Shown here: positions 1-13,200 of the stretch, in pieces
How the letters are laid out: every line of letters starts with the position of its first letter
How positions within the stretch are numbered: position 1 is the first letter of the stretch
Source: Salvelinus alpinus
Taxonomy: Eukaryota > Chordata > Actinopteri > Salmoniformes > Salmonidae
Direction of reading: 5' to 3'
Assembly (NCBI RefSeq): GCF_045679555.1
Contig: NC_092087.1
Span: 86,181,642 to 86,245,641, forward strand
Length of the DNA: 64,000 nucleotides
The notes under the pieces: generated by a model
What the model was told of the DNA's origin: nothing
Seen by the model: only the letters and a program-made list of their open reading frames with translations
Databases searched by the model: none
Made by a program: the position numbers and the translations under genes

Positions 1-3000
1 GTAACTGGGTTTACAGATGGTAATAGATGAATATCTAGTAGACATATGGAGTACAGCGGTAGAGAGGGTAACTGGGTTTACAGATGGTAATAGATGAATA
101 TCTAGTAGACATATGGAGTACAGCGGTAGAGAGGGTAACTGGGTTTACAGATGGTAATAGATGAATATCTAGTAGACATATGGAGTACAGCGGTAGAGAG
201 GGTAACTGGGTTTACAGATGGTAATAGATGAATATCTAGTAGACATATGGAGTACAGCGGTAGAGAGGGTAACTGGGTTTACAGATGGTAATAGATGAAT
301 ATCTAGTAGACATATGGAGTACAGCGGTAGAGAGGGTAACTGGGTTTACAGATGGTAATAGATGAATATCTAGTAGACATATGGAGTACAGCGGTAGAGA
401 GGGTAACTGGGTTTACAGATGGTAATAGATGAATATCTAGTAGACATATGGAGTACAGCGGTAGAGAGGGTAACTGGGTTTACAGATGGTAATAGATGAA
501 TATCTAGTAGACATATGGAGTACAGCGGTAGAGAGGGTAACTGGGTTTACAGATGGTAATAGATGAATATCTAGTAGACATATGGAGTACAGCGGTAGAG
601 AGGGTAACTGGGTTTACAGATGGTAATAGATGAATATCTAGTAGACATATGGAGTACAGCGGTAGAGAGGGTAACTGGGTTTACAGATGGTAATAGATGA
701 ATATCTAGTAGACATATGGAGTACAGCGGTAGAGAGGGTAACTGGGTTTACAGATGGTAATAGATGAATATCTAGTAGACATATGGAGTACAGCGGTAGA
801 GAGGGTAACTGGGTTTACAGATGGTAATAGATGAATATCTAGTAGACATATGGAGTACAGCGGTAGAGAGGGTAACTGGGTTTACAGATGGTAATAGATG
901 AATATCTAGTAGACATATGGAGTACAGCGGTAGAGAGGGTAACTGGGTTTACAGATGGTAATAGATGAATATCTAGTAGACATATGGAGTACAGCGGTAG
1001 AGAGGGTAACTGGGTTTACAGATGGTAATAGATGAATATCTAGTAGACATATGGAGTACAGCGGTAGAGCGGGTAACTGGGTTTACAGATGGTAATAGAT
1101 GAATATCTAGTAGACATATGGAGTACAGCGGTAGAGAGGGTAACTGGGTTTACAGATGGTAATAGATGAATATCTAGTAGACATATGGAGTACAGCGGTA
1201 GAGAGGGTAACTGGGTTTACAGATGGTAATAGATGAATATCTAGTAGACATATGGAGTACAGCGGTAGAGAGGGTAACTGGGTTTACAGATGGTAATAGA
1301 TGAATATCTAGTAGACATATGGAGTACAGCGGTAGAGAGGGTAACTGGGTTTACAGATGGTAATAGATGAATATCTAGTAGACATATGGAGTACAGCGGT
1401 AGAGAGGGTAACTGGGTTTACAGATGGTAATAGATGAATATCTAGTAGACATATGGAGTACAGCGGTAGAGAGGGTAACTGGGTTTACAGATGGTAATAG
1501 ATGAATATCTAGTAGACATATGGAGTACAGCGGTAGAGAGGGTAACTGGGTTTACAGATGGTAATAGATGAATATCTAGTAGACATATGGAGTACAGCGG
1601 TAGAGAGGGTAACTGGGTTTACAGATGGTAATAGATGAATATCTAGTAGACATATGGAGTACAGCGGTAGAGAGGGTAACTGGGTTTACAGATGGTAATA
1701 GATGAATATCTATTAGACATATGGAGTACAGCGGTAGAGAGGGTAACTGGGTTTACAGATGGTAATAGATGAATATCTAGTAGACATATGGAGTACAGCG
1801 GTAGAGAGGGTAACTGGGTTTACAGATGAATATCTAGTAGACATATGGAGTACAGCGGTAGAGAGGGTAACTGGGTTTACAGATGGTAATAGATGAATAT
1901 CTAGTAGACATATGGAGTACAGCGGTAGAGCGGGTAACTGGGTTTACAGATGGTAATAGATGAATATCTAGTAGACATATGGAGTACAGCGGTAGAGAGG
2001 GTAACTGGGTTTACAGATGGTAATAGATGAATATCTAGTAGACATATGGAGTACAGCGGTAGAGCGGGTAACTGGGTTTACAGATGGTAATAGATGAATA
2101 TCTAGTAGACATATGGAGTACAGCGGTAGAGAGGGTAACTGGGTTTACAGATGGTAATAGATGAATATCTAGTAGACATATGGAGTACAGCGGTAGAGAG
2201 GGTAACTGGGTTTACAGATGGTAATAGATGAATATCTAGTAGACATATGGAGTACAGCGGTAGAGAGGGTAACTGGGTTTACAGATGGTAATAGATGAAT
2301 ATCTAGTAGACATATGGAGTACAGCGGTAGAGAGGGTAACTGGGTTTACAGATGGTAGTAGATGAATATCTAGTAGACATATGGAGTACAGAGGTAGAGC
2401 GGGTAACTGGGTTTACAGATGGTAATAGATGAATATCTAGTAGACATATGGAGTACAGCGGTAGAGAGGGTAACTGGGTTTACAGATGGTAATAGATGAA
2501 TATCTAGTAGACATATGGAGTACAGCGGTAGAGAGGGTAACTGGGTTTACAGATGGTAATAGATGAATATCTAGTAGACATATGGAGTACAGCGGTAGAG
2601 AGGGTAACTGGGTTTACAGATGGTAATAGATGAATATCTAGTAGACATATGGAGTACAGCGGTAGAGAGGGTAACTGGGTTTACAGATGGTAATAGATGA
2701 ATATCTAGTAGACATATGGAGTACAGCGGTAGAGAGGGTAACTGGGTTTACAGATGGTAATAGATGAATATCTAGTAGACATATGGAGTACAGCGGTAGA
2801 GCGGGTAACTGGGTTTACAGATGGTAATAGATGAATATCTAGTAGACATATGGAGTACAGCGGTAGAGAGGGTAACTGGGTTTACAGATGGTAATAGATG
2901 AATATCTAGTAGACATATGGAGTACAGCGGTAGAGAGGGTAACTGGGTTTACAGATGGTAATAGATGAATATCTAGTAGACATATGGAGTACAGCGGTAG

Positions 3001-6000
3001 AGAGGGTAACTGGGTTTACAGATGGTAATAGATGAATATCTAGTAGACATATGGAGTACAGCGGTAGAGAGGGTAACTGGGTTTACAGATGGTAATAGAT
3101 GAATATCTAGTAGACATATGGAGTACAGCGGTAGAGAGGGTAACTGGGTTTACAGATGGTAATAGATGAATATCTAGTAGACATATGGAGTACAGCGGTA
3201 GAGAGGGTAACTGGGTTTACAGATGGTAATAGATGAATATCTAGTAGACATATGGAGTACAGCGGTAGAGAGGGTAACTGGGTTTACAGATGGTAATAGA
3301 TGAATATCTAGTAGACATATGGAGTACAGCGGTAGAGAGGGTAACTGGGTTTACAGATGGTAATAGATGAATATCTAGTAGACATATGGAGTACAGCGGT
3401 AGAGAGGGTAACTGGGTTTACAGATGGTAATAGATGAATATCTAGTAGACATATGGAGTACAGCGGTAGAGAGGGTAACTGGGTTTACAGATGGTAATAG
3501 ATGAATATCTAGTAGACATATGGAGTACAGCGGTAGAGAGGGTAACTGGGTTTACAGATGGTAATAGATGAATATCTATTAGACATATGGAGTACAGCGG
3601 TAGAGAGGGTAACTGGGTTTACAGATGGTAATAGATGAATATCTAGTAGACATATGGAGTACAGCGGTAGAGAGGGTAACTGGGTTTACAGATGGTAATA
3701 GATGAATATCTAGTAGACATATGGAGTACAGCGGTAGAGAGGGTAACTGGGTTTACAGATGGTAATAGATGAATATCTAGTAGACATATGGAGTACAGCG
3801 GTAGAGCGGGTAACTGGGTTTACAGATGGTAATAGATGAATATCTAGTAGACATATGGAGTACAGCGGTAGAGAGGGTAACTGGGTTTACAGATGGTAAT
3901 AGATGAATATCTAGTAGACATATGGAGTACAGCGGTAGAGCGGGTAACTGGGTTTACAGATGGTAATAGATGAATATCTAGTAGACATATGGAGTACAGC
4001 GGTAGAGAGGGTAACTGGGTTTACAGATGGTAATAGATGAATATCTAGTAGACATATGGAGTACAGCGGTAGAGAGGGTAACTGGGTTTACAGATGGTAA
4101 TAGATGAATATCTAGTAGACATATGGAGTACAGCGGTAGAGAGGGTAACTGGGTTTACAGATGGTAGTAGATGAATATCTAGTAGACATATGGAGTACAG
4201 CGGTAGAGAGGGTAACTGGGTTTACAGATGGTAGTAGATGAATATCTAGTAGACATATGGAGTACAGAGGTAGAGCGGGTAACTGGGTTTACAGATGGTA
4301 ATAGATGAATATCTAGTAGACATATGGAGTACAGCGGTAGAGAGGGTAACTGGGTTTACAGATGGTAATAGATGAATATCTAGTAGACATATGGAGTACA
4401 GCGGTAGAGAGGGTAACTGGGTTTACAGATGGTAATAGATGAATATCTAGTAGACATATGGAGTACAGCGGTAGAGAGGGTAACTGGGTTTACAGATGGT
4501 AATAGATGAATATCTAGTAGACATATGGAGTACAGCGGTAGAGAGGGTAACTGGGTTTACAGATGGTAATAGATGAATATCTAGTAGACATATGGAGTAC
4601 AGCGGTAGAGAGGGTAACTGGGTTTACAGATGGTAATAGATGAATATCTAGTAGACATATGGAGTACAGCGGTAGAGAGGGTAACTGGGTTTACAGATGG
4701 TAATAGATGAATATCTAGTAGACATATGGAGTACAGCGGTAGAGAGGGTAACTGGGTTTACAGATGGTAATAGATGAATATCTAGTAGACATATGGAGTA
4801 CAGCGGTAGAGAGGGTAACTGGGTTTACAGATGGTAATAGATGAATATCTAGTAGACATATGGAGTACAGCGGTAGAGAGGGTAACTGGGTTTACAGATG
4901 GTAATAGATGAATATCTAGTAGACATATGGAGTACAGCGGTAGAGAGGGTAACTGGGTTTACAGATGGTAATAGATGAATATCTAGTAGACATATGGAGT
5001 ACAGCGGTAGAGAGGGTAACTGGGTTTACAGATGGTAATAGATGAATATCTAGTAGACATATGGAGTACAGCGGTAGAGAGGGTAACTGGGTTTACAGAT
5101 GGTAATAGATGAATATCTAGTAGACATATGGAGTACAGCGGTAGAGAGGGTAACTGGGTTTACAGATGGTAATAGATGAATATCTAGTAGACATATGGAG
5201 TACAGCGGTAGAGAGGGTAACTGGGTTTACAGATGGTAATAGATGAATATCTAGTAGACATATGGAGTACAGCGGTAGAGAGGGTAACTGGGTTTACAGA
5301 TGGTAATAGATGAATATCTAGTAGACATATGGAGTACAGCGGTAGAGCGGGTAACTGGGTTTACAGATGGTAATAGATGAATATCTAGTAGACATATGGA
5401 GTACAGCGGTAGAGAGGGTAACTGGGTTTACAGATGGTAATAGATGAATATCTAGTAGACATATGGAGTACAGCGGTAGAGAGGGTAACTGGGTTTACAG
5501 ATGGTAATAGATGAATATCTAGTAGACATATGGAGTACAGCGGTAGAGCGGGTAACTGGGTTTACAGATGGTAATAGATGAATATCTAGTAGACATATGG
5601 AGTACAGCGGTAGAGAGGGTAACTGGGTTTACAGATGGTAATAGATGAATATCTAGTAGACATATGGAGTACAGCGGTAGAGCGGGTAACTGGGTTTACA
5701 GATGGTAATAGATGAATATCTAGTAGACATATGGAGTACAGCGGTAGAGCGGGTAACTGGGTTTACAGATGGTAATAGATGAATATCTAGTAGACATATG
5801 GAGTACAGCGGTAGAGCGGGTAACTGGGTTTACAGATGAATATCTAGTAGACATATGGAGTACAGCGGTAGAGAGGGTAACTGGGTTTACAGATGGTAAT
5901 AGATGAATATCTAGTAGACATATGGAGTACAGCGGTAGAGAGGGTAACTGGGTTTACAGATGGTAGTAGATGAATATCTAGTAGACATATGGAGTACAGA

Positions 6001-6757
6001 GGTAGAGCGGGTAACTGGGTTTACAGATGGTAATAGATGAATATCTAGTAGACATATGGAGTACAGCGGTAGAGAGGGTAACTGGGTTTACAGATGGTAA
6101 TAGATGAATATCTAGTAGACATATGGAGTACAGCGGTAGAGAGGGTAACTGGGTTTACAGATGGTAATAGATGAATATCTAGTAGACATATGGAGTACAG
6201 CGGTAGAGAGGGTAACTGGGTTTACAGATGGTAATAGATGAATATCTAGTAGACATATGGAGTACAGCGGTAGAGAGGGTAACTGGGTTTACAGATGGTA
6301 ATAGATGAATATCTAGTAGACATATGGAGTACAGCGGTAGAGAGGGTAACTGGGTTTACAGATGGTAATAGATGAATATCTAGTAGACATATGGAGTACA
6401 GCGGTAGAGAGGGTAACTGGGTTTACAGATGGTAATAGATGAATATCTAGTAGACATATGGAGTACAGCGGTAGAGAGGGTAAATGGGTTTACAGATGGT
6501 AATAGATGAGTATCTATTAGACATATGGAGTACAGCGGTAGAGAGGGTAACTGGGTTTACAGATGGTAATAGATGAATATCTAGTAGACATATGGAGTAC
6601 AGCGGTAGAGAGGGTAACTGGGTTTACAGATGGTAATAGATGAATATCTAGTAGACATATGGAGTACAGCGGTAGAGAGGGTAACTGGGTTTACAGATGG
6701 TAATAGATGAATATCTAGTAGACATATGGAGTACAGCGGTAGAGCGGCTAACTGGGT
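1..6757. repeat. 67-bp satellite array, about 101 tandem units
   Basis: The sequence repeats every 67 bp from the first base to about 6757. Each unit opens GTAACTGGGTTTACAGATGG and closes GCGGTAGAGAGG. Units are almost identical. The recurrent variants are C for A at unit position 65, T for G at position 38, TAGTAG for TAATAG, and GAGGTAG for GCGGTAG. Two units, near 1827 and 5836, lack the same 10 bp and are 57 bp long. The last full unit starts at 6681 and the next diverges after about 10 bases. The left end is cut by the window, so the true length is unknown. No reading frame of note runs through it. It lies 3' of the last visible entpd7 exon and therefore probably inside an intron of that gene. 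Confidence 0.98.
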
Positions 6758-7283
6758 CGAAGGGTTTCTTACTTCAGTCTGGAGGAGTCCGCTTGTTTAG
6801 AGAACAGCTTGCTGTCTAGACGCTTGGTGAGGGTTGACCACTTGGTGGAACAATAGTCCTGCAGACAGACAGACAGACGAGAACGGAGTTACCTCCTGGA
6901 AAGATCTCTTGGCGATATAAGAGCTTAAAAAGACAGCCTGTTCCCAGATCTGTTTGTGCTATCGTTCCAACTCCTCGTCATGCCAAACCTGACAAGGAGT
7001 GGCGTGACGACACAAACAGATTGGTACAAGGCTAACTTGAAGAGAATGACAAACATTTTCTTTCCTTTCCCGAAACCAATATTTTCCCTTAGATTTCTTA
7101 GGCAGTGCACAGAAAGGCATCTTCCAAGGATTTTTGTTGTTGTTGTTGAAACCAGACTTTTTTTAAAATCGGGGACAAGAGAGCTAGGTGAGGAGAGGCC
7201 TAACCTGCCTAGGTAATGACAGAGGAAACCCAGGTCTAAAATATCTGATCATGATAAGTTCTAGAATGATGAGCTGTGGTTAC
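6758..7283. other. Presumed entpd7 intronic sequence between satellite and exon
   Basis: This is non-repetitive sequence apart from a short CAGA run near 6861-6880. I looked on the minus strand for the exon that should follow entpd7 exon 9, which in relatives begins with DYCG, and did not find it. Nothing else is recognised. Confidence 0.6.
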
Positions 7284-10200
7284 CGTGGCAGCCTTGGAGT
7301 ACTTGGCGCTGTCGTACGGTCCCCCCATCCTCAGTACATCCTCGGTGCAGTAGAAGAACTCAGAGAAGCCATAGAACTCTGAGTTGCTGTAGTCGATGGG
7401 GGCCTGGTACACCCCCCTGGGGGATCCCATGGTGCCGTTGTGGAGACCCAGGAAAGGCCTGACTGCTCCCTGGCACCGCGCCCAGTCCCCCTGCCCTCTC
7501 AGGTGGACCGCACGGCCTCCCCGACGCACCACGTCTGATAGGCCGACAGGGAGGCACGGGTCTGCAAGGGGCGTGGCTTCCATCATGCCTGTCTGATCGC
7601 CTGTCAGTCTGGAGGACAACCAGGAAGTGACACGAAGGAAGGGCTAGTCAGTCGATCAATCAATCATTGAGTTCTCACACTCAAGGTGTTGAGATGAAAT
7701 TGGAGGATGGTGATGAATTTAAGAATGTGACCCTCTGTTTATGCAAGTGTGAATGTGTCTGTATATGTGTGTCCCTTTGTGTATGTATGTATGTTCGTAC
7801 GGTGCCTTTGGTAAGTATTCAGACCCCTTGACTTTTTCCACATTTTGTTACATTACAGCCTTATTCTAAAATGTTTTTTTGTTTTTTTTTATCCTCAGCA
7901 GTCTACACACAATACCCCATAATGACAAAGTGAAAACAGGTTTTTAGAAATGTTTGCAAATGTATTAAAAATAAAAAACAGAAATACCTTATTCATATAA
8001 AAGTATTCAGACTCTATGCTATGAGACTCGAAATTGAGCTCAGGTGCATCCTGTTTCCAGTGATCTTAATTGAGATGTTTCTACAACTTGATTGGAGTCC
8101 ACCTGTGGTTAATTAAATTGATTGGACATGATTTGGAAAGGCACACACCTGTCTATATAAGATCCCATAGTTGACAGTGCATGTCAGAGCAAAAACCAAG
8201 CCATGAGGTCGAAGGATTGCCCGCAGAGCTCCGAGAAAGGATTGTGTCGAGGCACAGATCTGGGGAAGGGCACCAAAAAAATGTCTGCAGCATTGAAGGT
8301 CCCCAAAAACACAGTGGCTTCCATCATTCTTAAAATGGAAGAAATTTGGAAACACCAAGACTCTTCCTAGAGCTGGCCGCCCGGCCAAACTGAGCAATCG
8401 GGGGAGAAAGGCCTTGGTCAGGGAGGTGACCAAGAACTCTAGAGTTCCTCTCTGGAAATGGGAGAACCTTCCAGAAGGACAACCATCTCTGCAGTACTCC
8501 ACCAATCAGACCTTAATGGCAGACTGGCCAGATGGAAGCCACTCCTCAGTAAAAAGGCACATGACAGCCTGCTTGGAGTTTGCCAAAAGGCACCTAAAGG
8601 ATTCTCAGACCATGAGAAACAAGATTCTCTGGTCTGATGAAACCAAGATTGAACTCTTTGGCCTGAATGCCAAGGTCACATCTGGAGGAAACCTGGCACC
8701 ATCCCTACAGTGAAGCATGGTGGTGGCAGCATCATGTTGTGGGGATGTTTTCCAGTGGCAGGGAGACTAGTCAGGATCAAGGAAAAGATGAACGGAGCAC
8801 AGTACAGAGAGATCCTTAATGAAAACCTGCTCCAGAGTGCTCAGGACCTCAGACGGGGGCAAAGGTTCACCTTCCAAGAGGACAACAAGTGGCGCAGTGG
8901 CCTAAGACACCGCATCTCAGTGCAAGAGGAGTCACTGCAGCACCTGGTTCAAATCCAGGCTCCATCATATCCAGCCGTGATTGGGAGTCCCATAGGGCGG
9001 TGCACAATTGGCCCAGCGTCGGCCGGGTTTGGCCGGGGTAGGCCATCATTGTAAATAAGAATTTGTTCTTAACTGACTTGCCGAGTTAAATAACTGTTAA
9101 ATAACAGTAAAAACGACCCTAAGCACACAGCCAAGACAACGCAGGAGTGGCTTCAGGACAAGTCTCTGAATGTCCTTGAGTGGCCCGGACTTGAACCTGA
9201 TCGAACATCTCTGGAGAGACCTGAAAATAGCTGCGCAACAACGCTCCCCATCCAACCTGACAGAGCTTGAGAGGATTTGCAGAGAAGAATGAGAGAAACA
9301 ATTTTCTTTTTTTAAGGATAGCCAGGGGCACACTCCAACACTCAGACATCATTTACCTACAAAGCATGTGTTTAGTGAGTCCGTCAGATCAGAGGCAGTA
9401 GGGAGGACCAGGGATGTTCTCTTGATAAGTGTGTGAATTGGACCATTTTCTAAATGTAATGAGTACTTTTGGGTGTCAGGGAAAATGTTTGGAGTAAAAA
9501 GTACATTATTTTCTTTAGAAATGTAGTGAAATAAAAGTGAAAGTAGATAAAAATTAAAAGTAAAGTAGACACCCCAAAAAACTACTTAAGTAGTACTTTG
9601 AAGTACCATTACTTAAGTACTTTACGCCACTGATTTTTTATAACGGGGTATTGTGTGTAGATTGATGAAGAAAAAAAGTCAAGGGGTCTGAATAGGCACT
9701 GTATGTATGTATGTATGTATGTATGTATGTATGTATGTATGTATGTATGTATGTATGTATGTATGTATGTATGTATGTATGTATGTATGTATGTATGTAT
9801 GCATGCATGTATGCATGTATGTATGCATGCATGTATATATATGTATGCATGTATGCATGTATGTATGCATGTATGTATGTATGCGTGTATGTGTGTGAGT
9901 GTGTGTGTGTGTGTGTGTGTGTCTCGCTCTCTCTGCGTCCGTGTCTGTGTCCCCCTGCCGGTCCTACCTGTTCTTGGTGATGGTGGAGTTGACCAGCTGG
10001 TCTTCGTAGCGTTGTCGAGCCATGTTCCCCCCGAAGCCCAGGAATGTGGTGACATATACACGGTAGACGTGCTGCGTGTGCTCTGAATCACAGCCCAGGT
10101 TAAACTCTGCCAGCAGGCTCTTAGCAGACTCCTCCTGTAGAGGGAGACAGAGAACCACATACATGACTTCAACCATAACATCATGCTCTGGGATGAAGTT

Positions 10201-13200
10201 TCCCCTGGGTACCCATCTAAAGTCAGCTTCCCAATTCTAACCTTAACCCTTAGTGCGGAAAATGCTAAACTGGCCCAAGATCAGTAGCAACTTCACCCTA
10301 CACCTTGAATAATAGCTTTGTAAAGATCTTGGCGTTAAATTATTTGCGATAAATGGGAGATTCATAAAGGCACCAAATGGAAGAAAACGCATTGGAAACA
10401 GGGAAGGACTACCTGAATGTGTCCAATAAGAAATGCTCATGTTCTTTTTTTCCGTTACAAAACGTTTCGCTACGGTGTGACCTAATGAATACTGTGGCGA
10501 ATCAGGACGCAGACATTATCTCCAATACATGGTGTGGTTTACTAAACCCTAACATCAGGCCTACCAGTATACACAACAGCCAGTCATACCACACAAATAT
10601 AATGAGAATGATTGCGCTCAGGTGGATCCTTCCTTACCTGTTCAGGTGAACTGAAGTGGACCGCGCTAGGCACCTCATAGGCTATCTGCAGCGAGGCTCC
10701 GCCCATGTCCATGATGCCCACTGTACGCCGCCGGCTAATTGGGTGATGGTTCTGTGACCCTGTAGTGACCTCCACCATTGCATCATCTTCTAGGAAAATG
10801 GAGAATTGAGTGTCAGGTCAACGATGGGTAACCGGTCAAAATGTAGGTACGTACGTAAAAGGTATGAATTATCAACTTACATTTTTTACCCAGTCGGTTC
10901 AAAAGGAAAATGCATGTCCATATACACAAACCCCGGCATCACACTTTGGCAAACACGCAATCAGATGCTGTCGAATCTGGTTCATCATCATAATTAGCTG
11001 GTCGGATTCAGTCTTTTACGATTATCATGTCACACTGCGCAATGTTACCAAATAAAACTCTTTATCATCCTGGCCAGATTTTACAACTTGCTTCAGTTCT
11101 GTATTTGATCTGCGCATGTGAGTGAAGTGAGTTAGTAAAAACTGAAAGGGAGAACCGGGACGAAAGTAACACAGTTTTTCCCCTAATTACTCAGAGATCG
11201 ATAGAGCTAGAGACACCATATTTTACGACACACAACTTATACATGTTCTCTACCATTAGCAACTGTAATAGCACTTCTAGGGTAAATTAGTTTAAATGAA
11301 ATAGACAGAGAACACAGAACTACGGCAACGTTACTTTTGTACCTGCCAACAGGGAGGGAGTAACACAGCTTTGGGACGGAAATAACAGTTGGTGAGAAGT
11401 GCACAATATCTACAGTATCTCCATGTTCCTAGTTTGTAATGCTCGTTACTTTCAACAAATGTACCATCAGCCATCATTTCATGTTTGTGTCGATTTGAAT
11501 AATTAATGCTATAGGTTCGTAATTTATGAAAATTAATCAACCACAATATTAAAAATGGGACTAAAATGGATCACATAATAGCTATATTAACCATTTTCTC
11601 ATCTCACTTTAATGGTACGTAGTAGGAGATGTTGTTCACAATAATCAGTCGCTATTCATGATTAGCTCTACCAATCAGGTGCGCTGCAGCTGTCCTTGTC
11701 ATGCGCGCTTCTCGTGTCTTGATAGAATAAACGACTTCATTCTCTTCACAAACGGCAAAATCATCATGCTCATCACATTTCCATGGCTTGACAGAAGGTA
11801 ACTGACCACCAGAATATATATAAGATATATATTTTTAACCACTAACCTGCCGAAAAAAGTTTGTGAAAAGCTGATCTGTCAAGTCAATTGATTAAGGCAG
11901 AATTGTAATGATGTCATATAATTTTCAAACATTCCGTCACATGTTAATGTTTGGCTGACATTATAAAAGCAATATGAACTAGAGGGAGATGAGACAATGG
12001 CCTGTGCTTAGAAGTTGAGTTTATTTTATTCCAGGTCATCAGTTTACATTGTGTTACTTTCGTCCCACCCTTCTTTCCTGTAACTTCTCCCAGGCTAATA
12101 CCCAAGACTAGCTAGCATGATACTTGGAACCTATGCTGTCATTTAATCACTAGATTGGTGAAGAAAAATAAATATGTTTGGAACCTTAAAACCCCTAAAC
12201 AACTCCACAGCCGGAAAACACTTTTTTAACGTCACTCAAAACCACTTTTTGTTAATAACTCGGCGACACATGTTCAGACTGGGCTGTTTTTTTGCAGGGA
12301 GCTCATCCTCTGCATTGGGAACGTGCTGACTTCACTACGTCGTTCTAGCTTCTGTATTATCTGAGCAAATGGGTGCGTTACTTTCGCCCTGGCTCTCCCC
12401 CTATGCATCTTAGAAATACTTTTCACATACAAACTTTATATGTTCAAACTCAGAATCATATAGGCTTCCCCAAAATAACATGTGGTAGAACGTTTATTTT
12501 GATTGATAAATGCTGAAAATGGCCATCAGGTAGCCTGATTTCAGATGTGTCCATGTAAACAGGATTATCAGGAAAACCGTTCCTCTTGCAGTGCATGTAG
12601 GCTAAACGTTTAGAACTATTATATTAATCTGAACATTCACAATAATCCTATTGTGTGCGGTGCCGGCCGTGTTCCTATTGGTCAGTCACCGGGATCGGCT
12701 CGTAACACCAGCCACACTATACGATAAAGGCAAATCAATTCTGACACTGCTACAACTTTGTCAGAGCCTACGACCGCACGTGGCGTTCCTTACTAGACCC
12801 GGTCACACTAAATGAGCCAAGACGGCCGATAATCGTTTACGACCTAAGAATTTGCCCACGACGTGGACATTTTGTTTGGGACGGCAAAATCGTGGCATAA
12901 CATGGCTAAAATCATCGTCTGCGAAGGCCTTAACCGAGCCTTGAGACATGGGTATAGCCGCCATGTACGGCATCTAACGCCCTGTAAAATGGTGGCTACC
13001 GATATGTTTCAGGCCTACAGCTAAGCCATAACTCTATACAAAATCCAGCCTCGTCCTTTGCAGTGGACATTCAAGCGACATCATCAACGAAGCCATAACC
13101 TCACACTCACCGTACTCCGCATGGTCAAAGCGTCCCAACACAAAGTTAATACCAATCCATGCATACACACCTGCGGGCAGAAAGGCAGCGTTAACATTAA

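Larger units (their letters stand above)
7800..9701 (+). mobile_element. Decayed Tc1-like transposon with nested insertions
   Basis: The left end reads CGGTGCCTTTGGTAAGTATT and the right end is its degenerate inverse, each flanked by TA as expected for Tc1/mariner. Plus-strand transposase remnants run from about 8170 to 9290. They include the N-terminal [16 protein letters not shown] region (about 8334-8390), [11 protein letters not shown] (about 8630-8660), and near 9150-9230 LNVLEWP-like wording. Frames are broken in many places, so it is dead. A SINE and a second MITE-like element interrupt it. It lies in the entpd7 intron between exons 8 and 9. Confidence 0.9.

Noticed and set aside
1-6757. 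Regular repeats that might be a CRISPR array
   Set aside because: The units abut with no variable spacers, the unit is 67 bp, and the surrounding genes are vertebrate. It is satellite DNA.
8887-8965. A tRNA-Leu gene
   Set aside because: It is the head of the SINE at 8884-9113 and is followed by the typical SINE body and tail.
9609-10184. Open frame of 191 codons with His/Thr/Tyr repeats
   Set aside because: It reads the ATGT microsatellite and then runs into genuine entpd7 exon 8. Only 9968-10134 is coding.
10377-11055. Several open frames of 60-90 codons around entpd7 exon 7
   Set aside because: They are shadows of, or run past, the exon at 10638-10789, and they lack sensible protein text.
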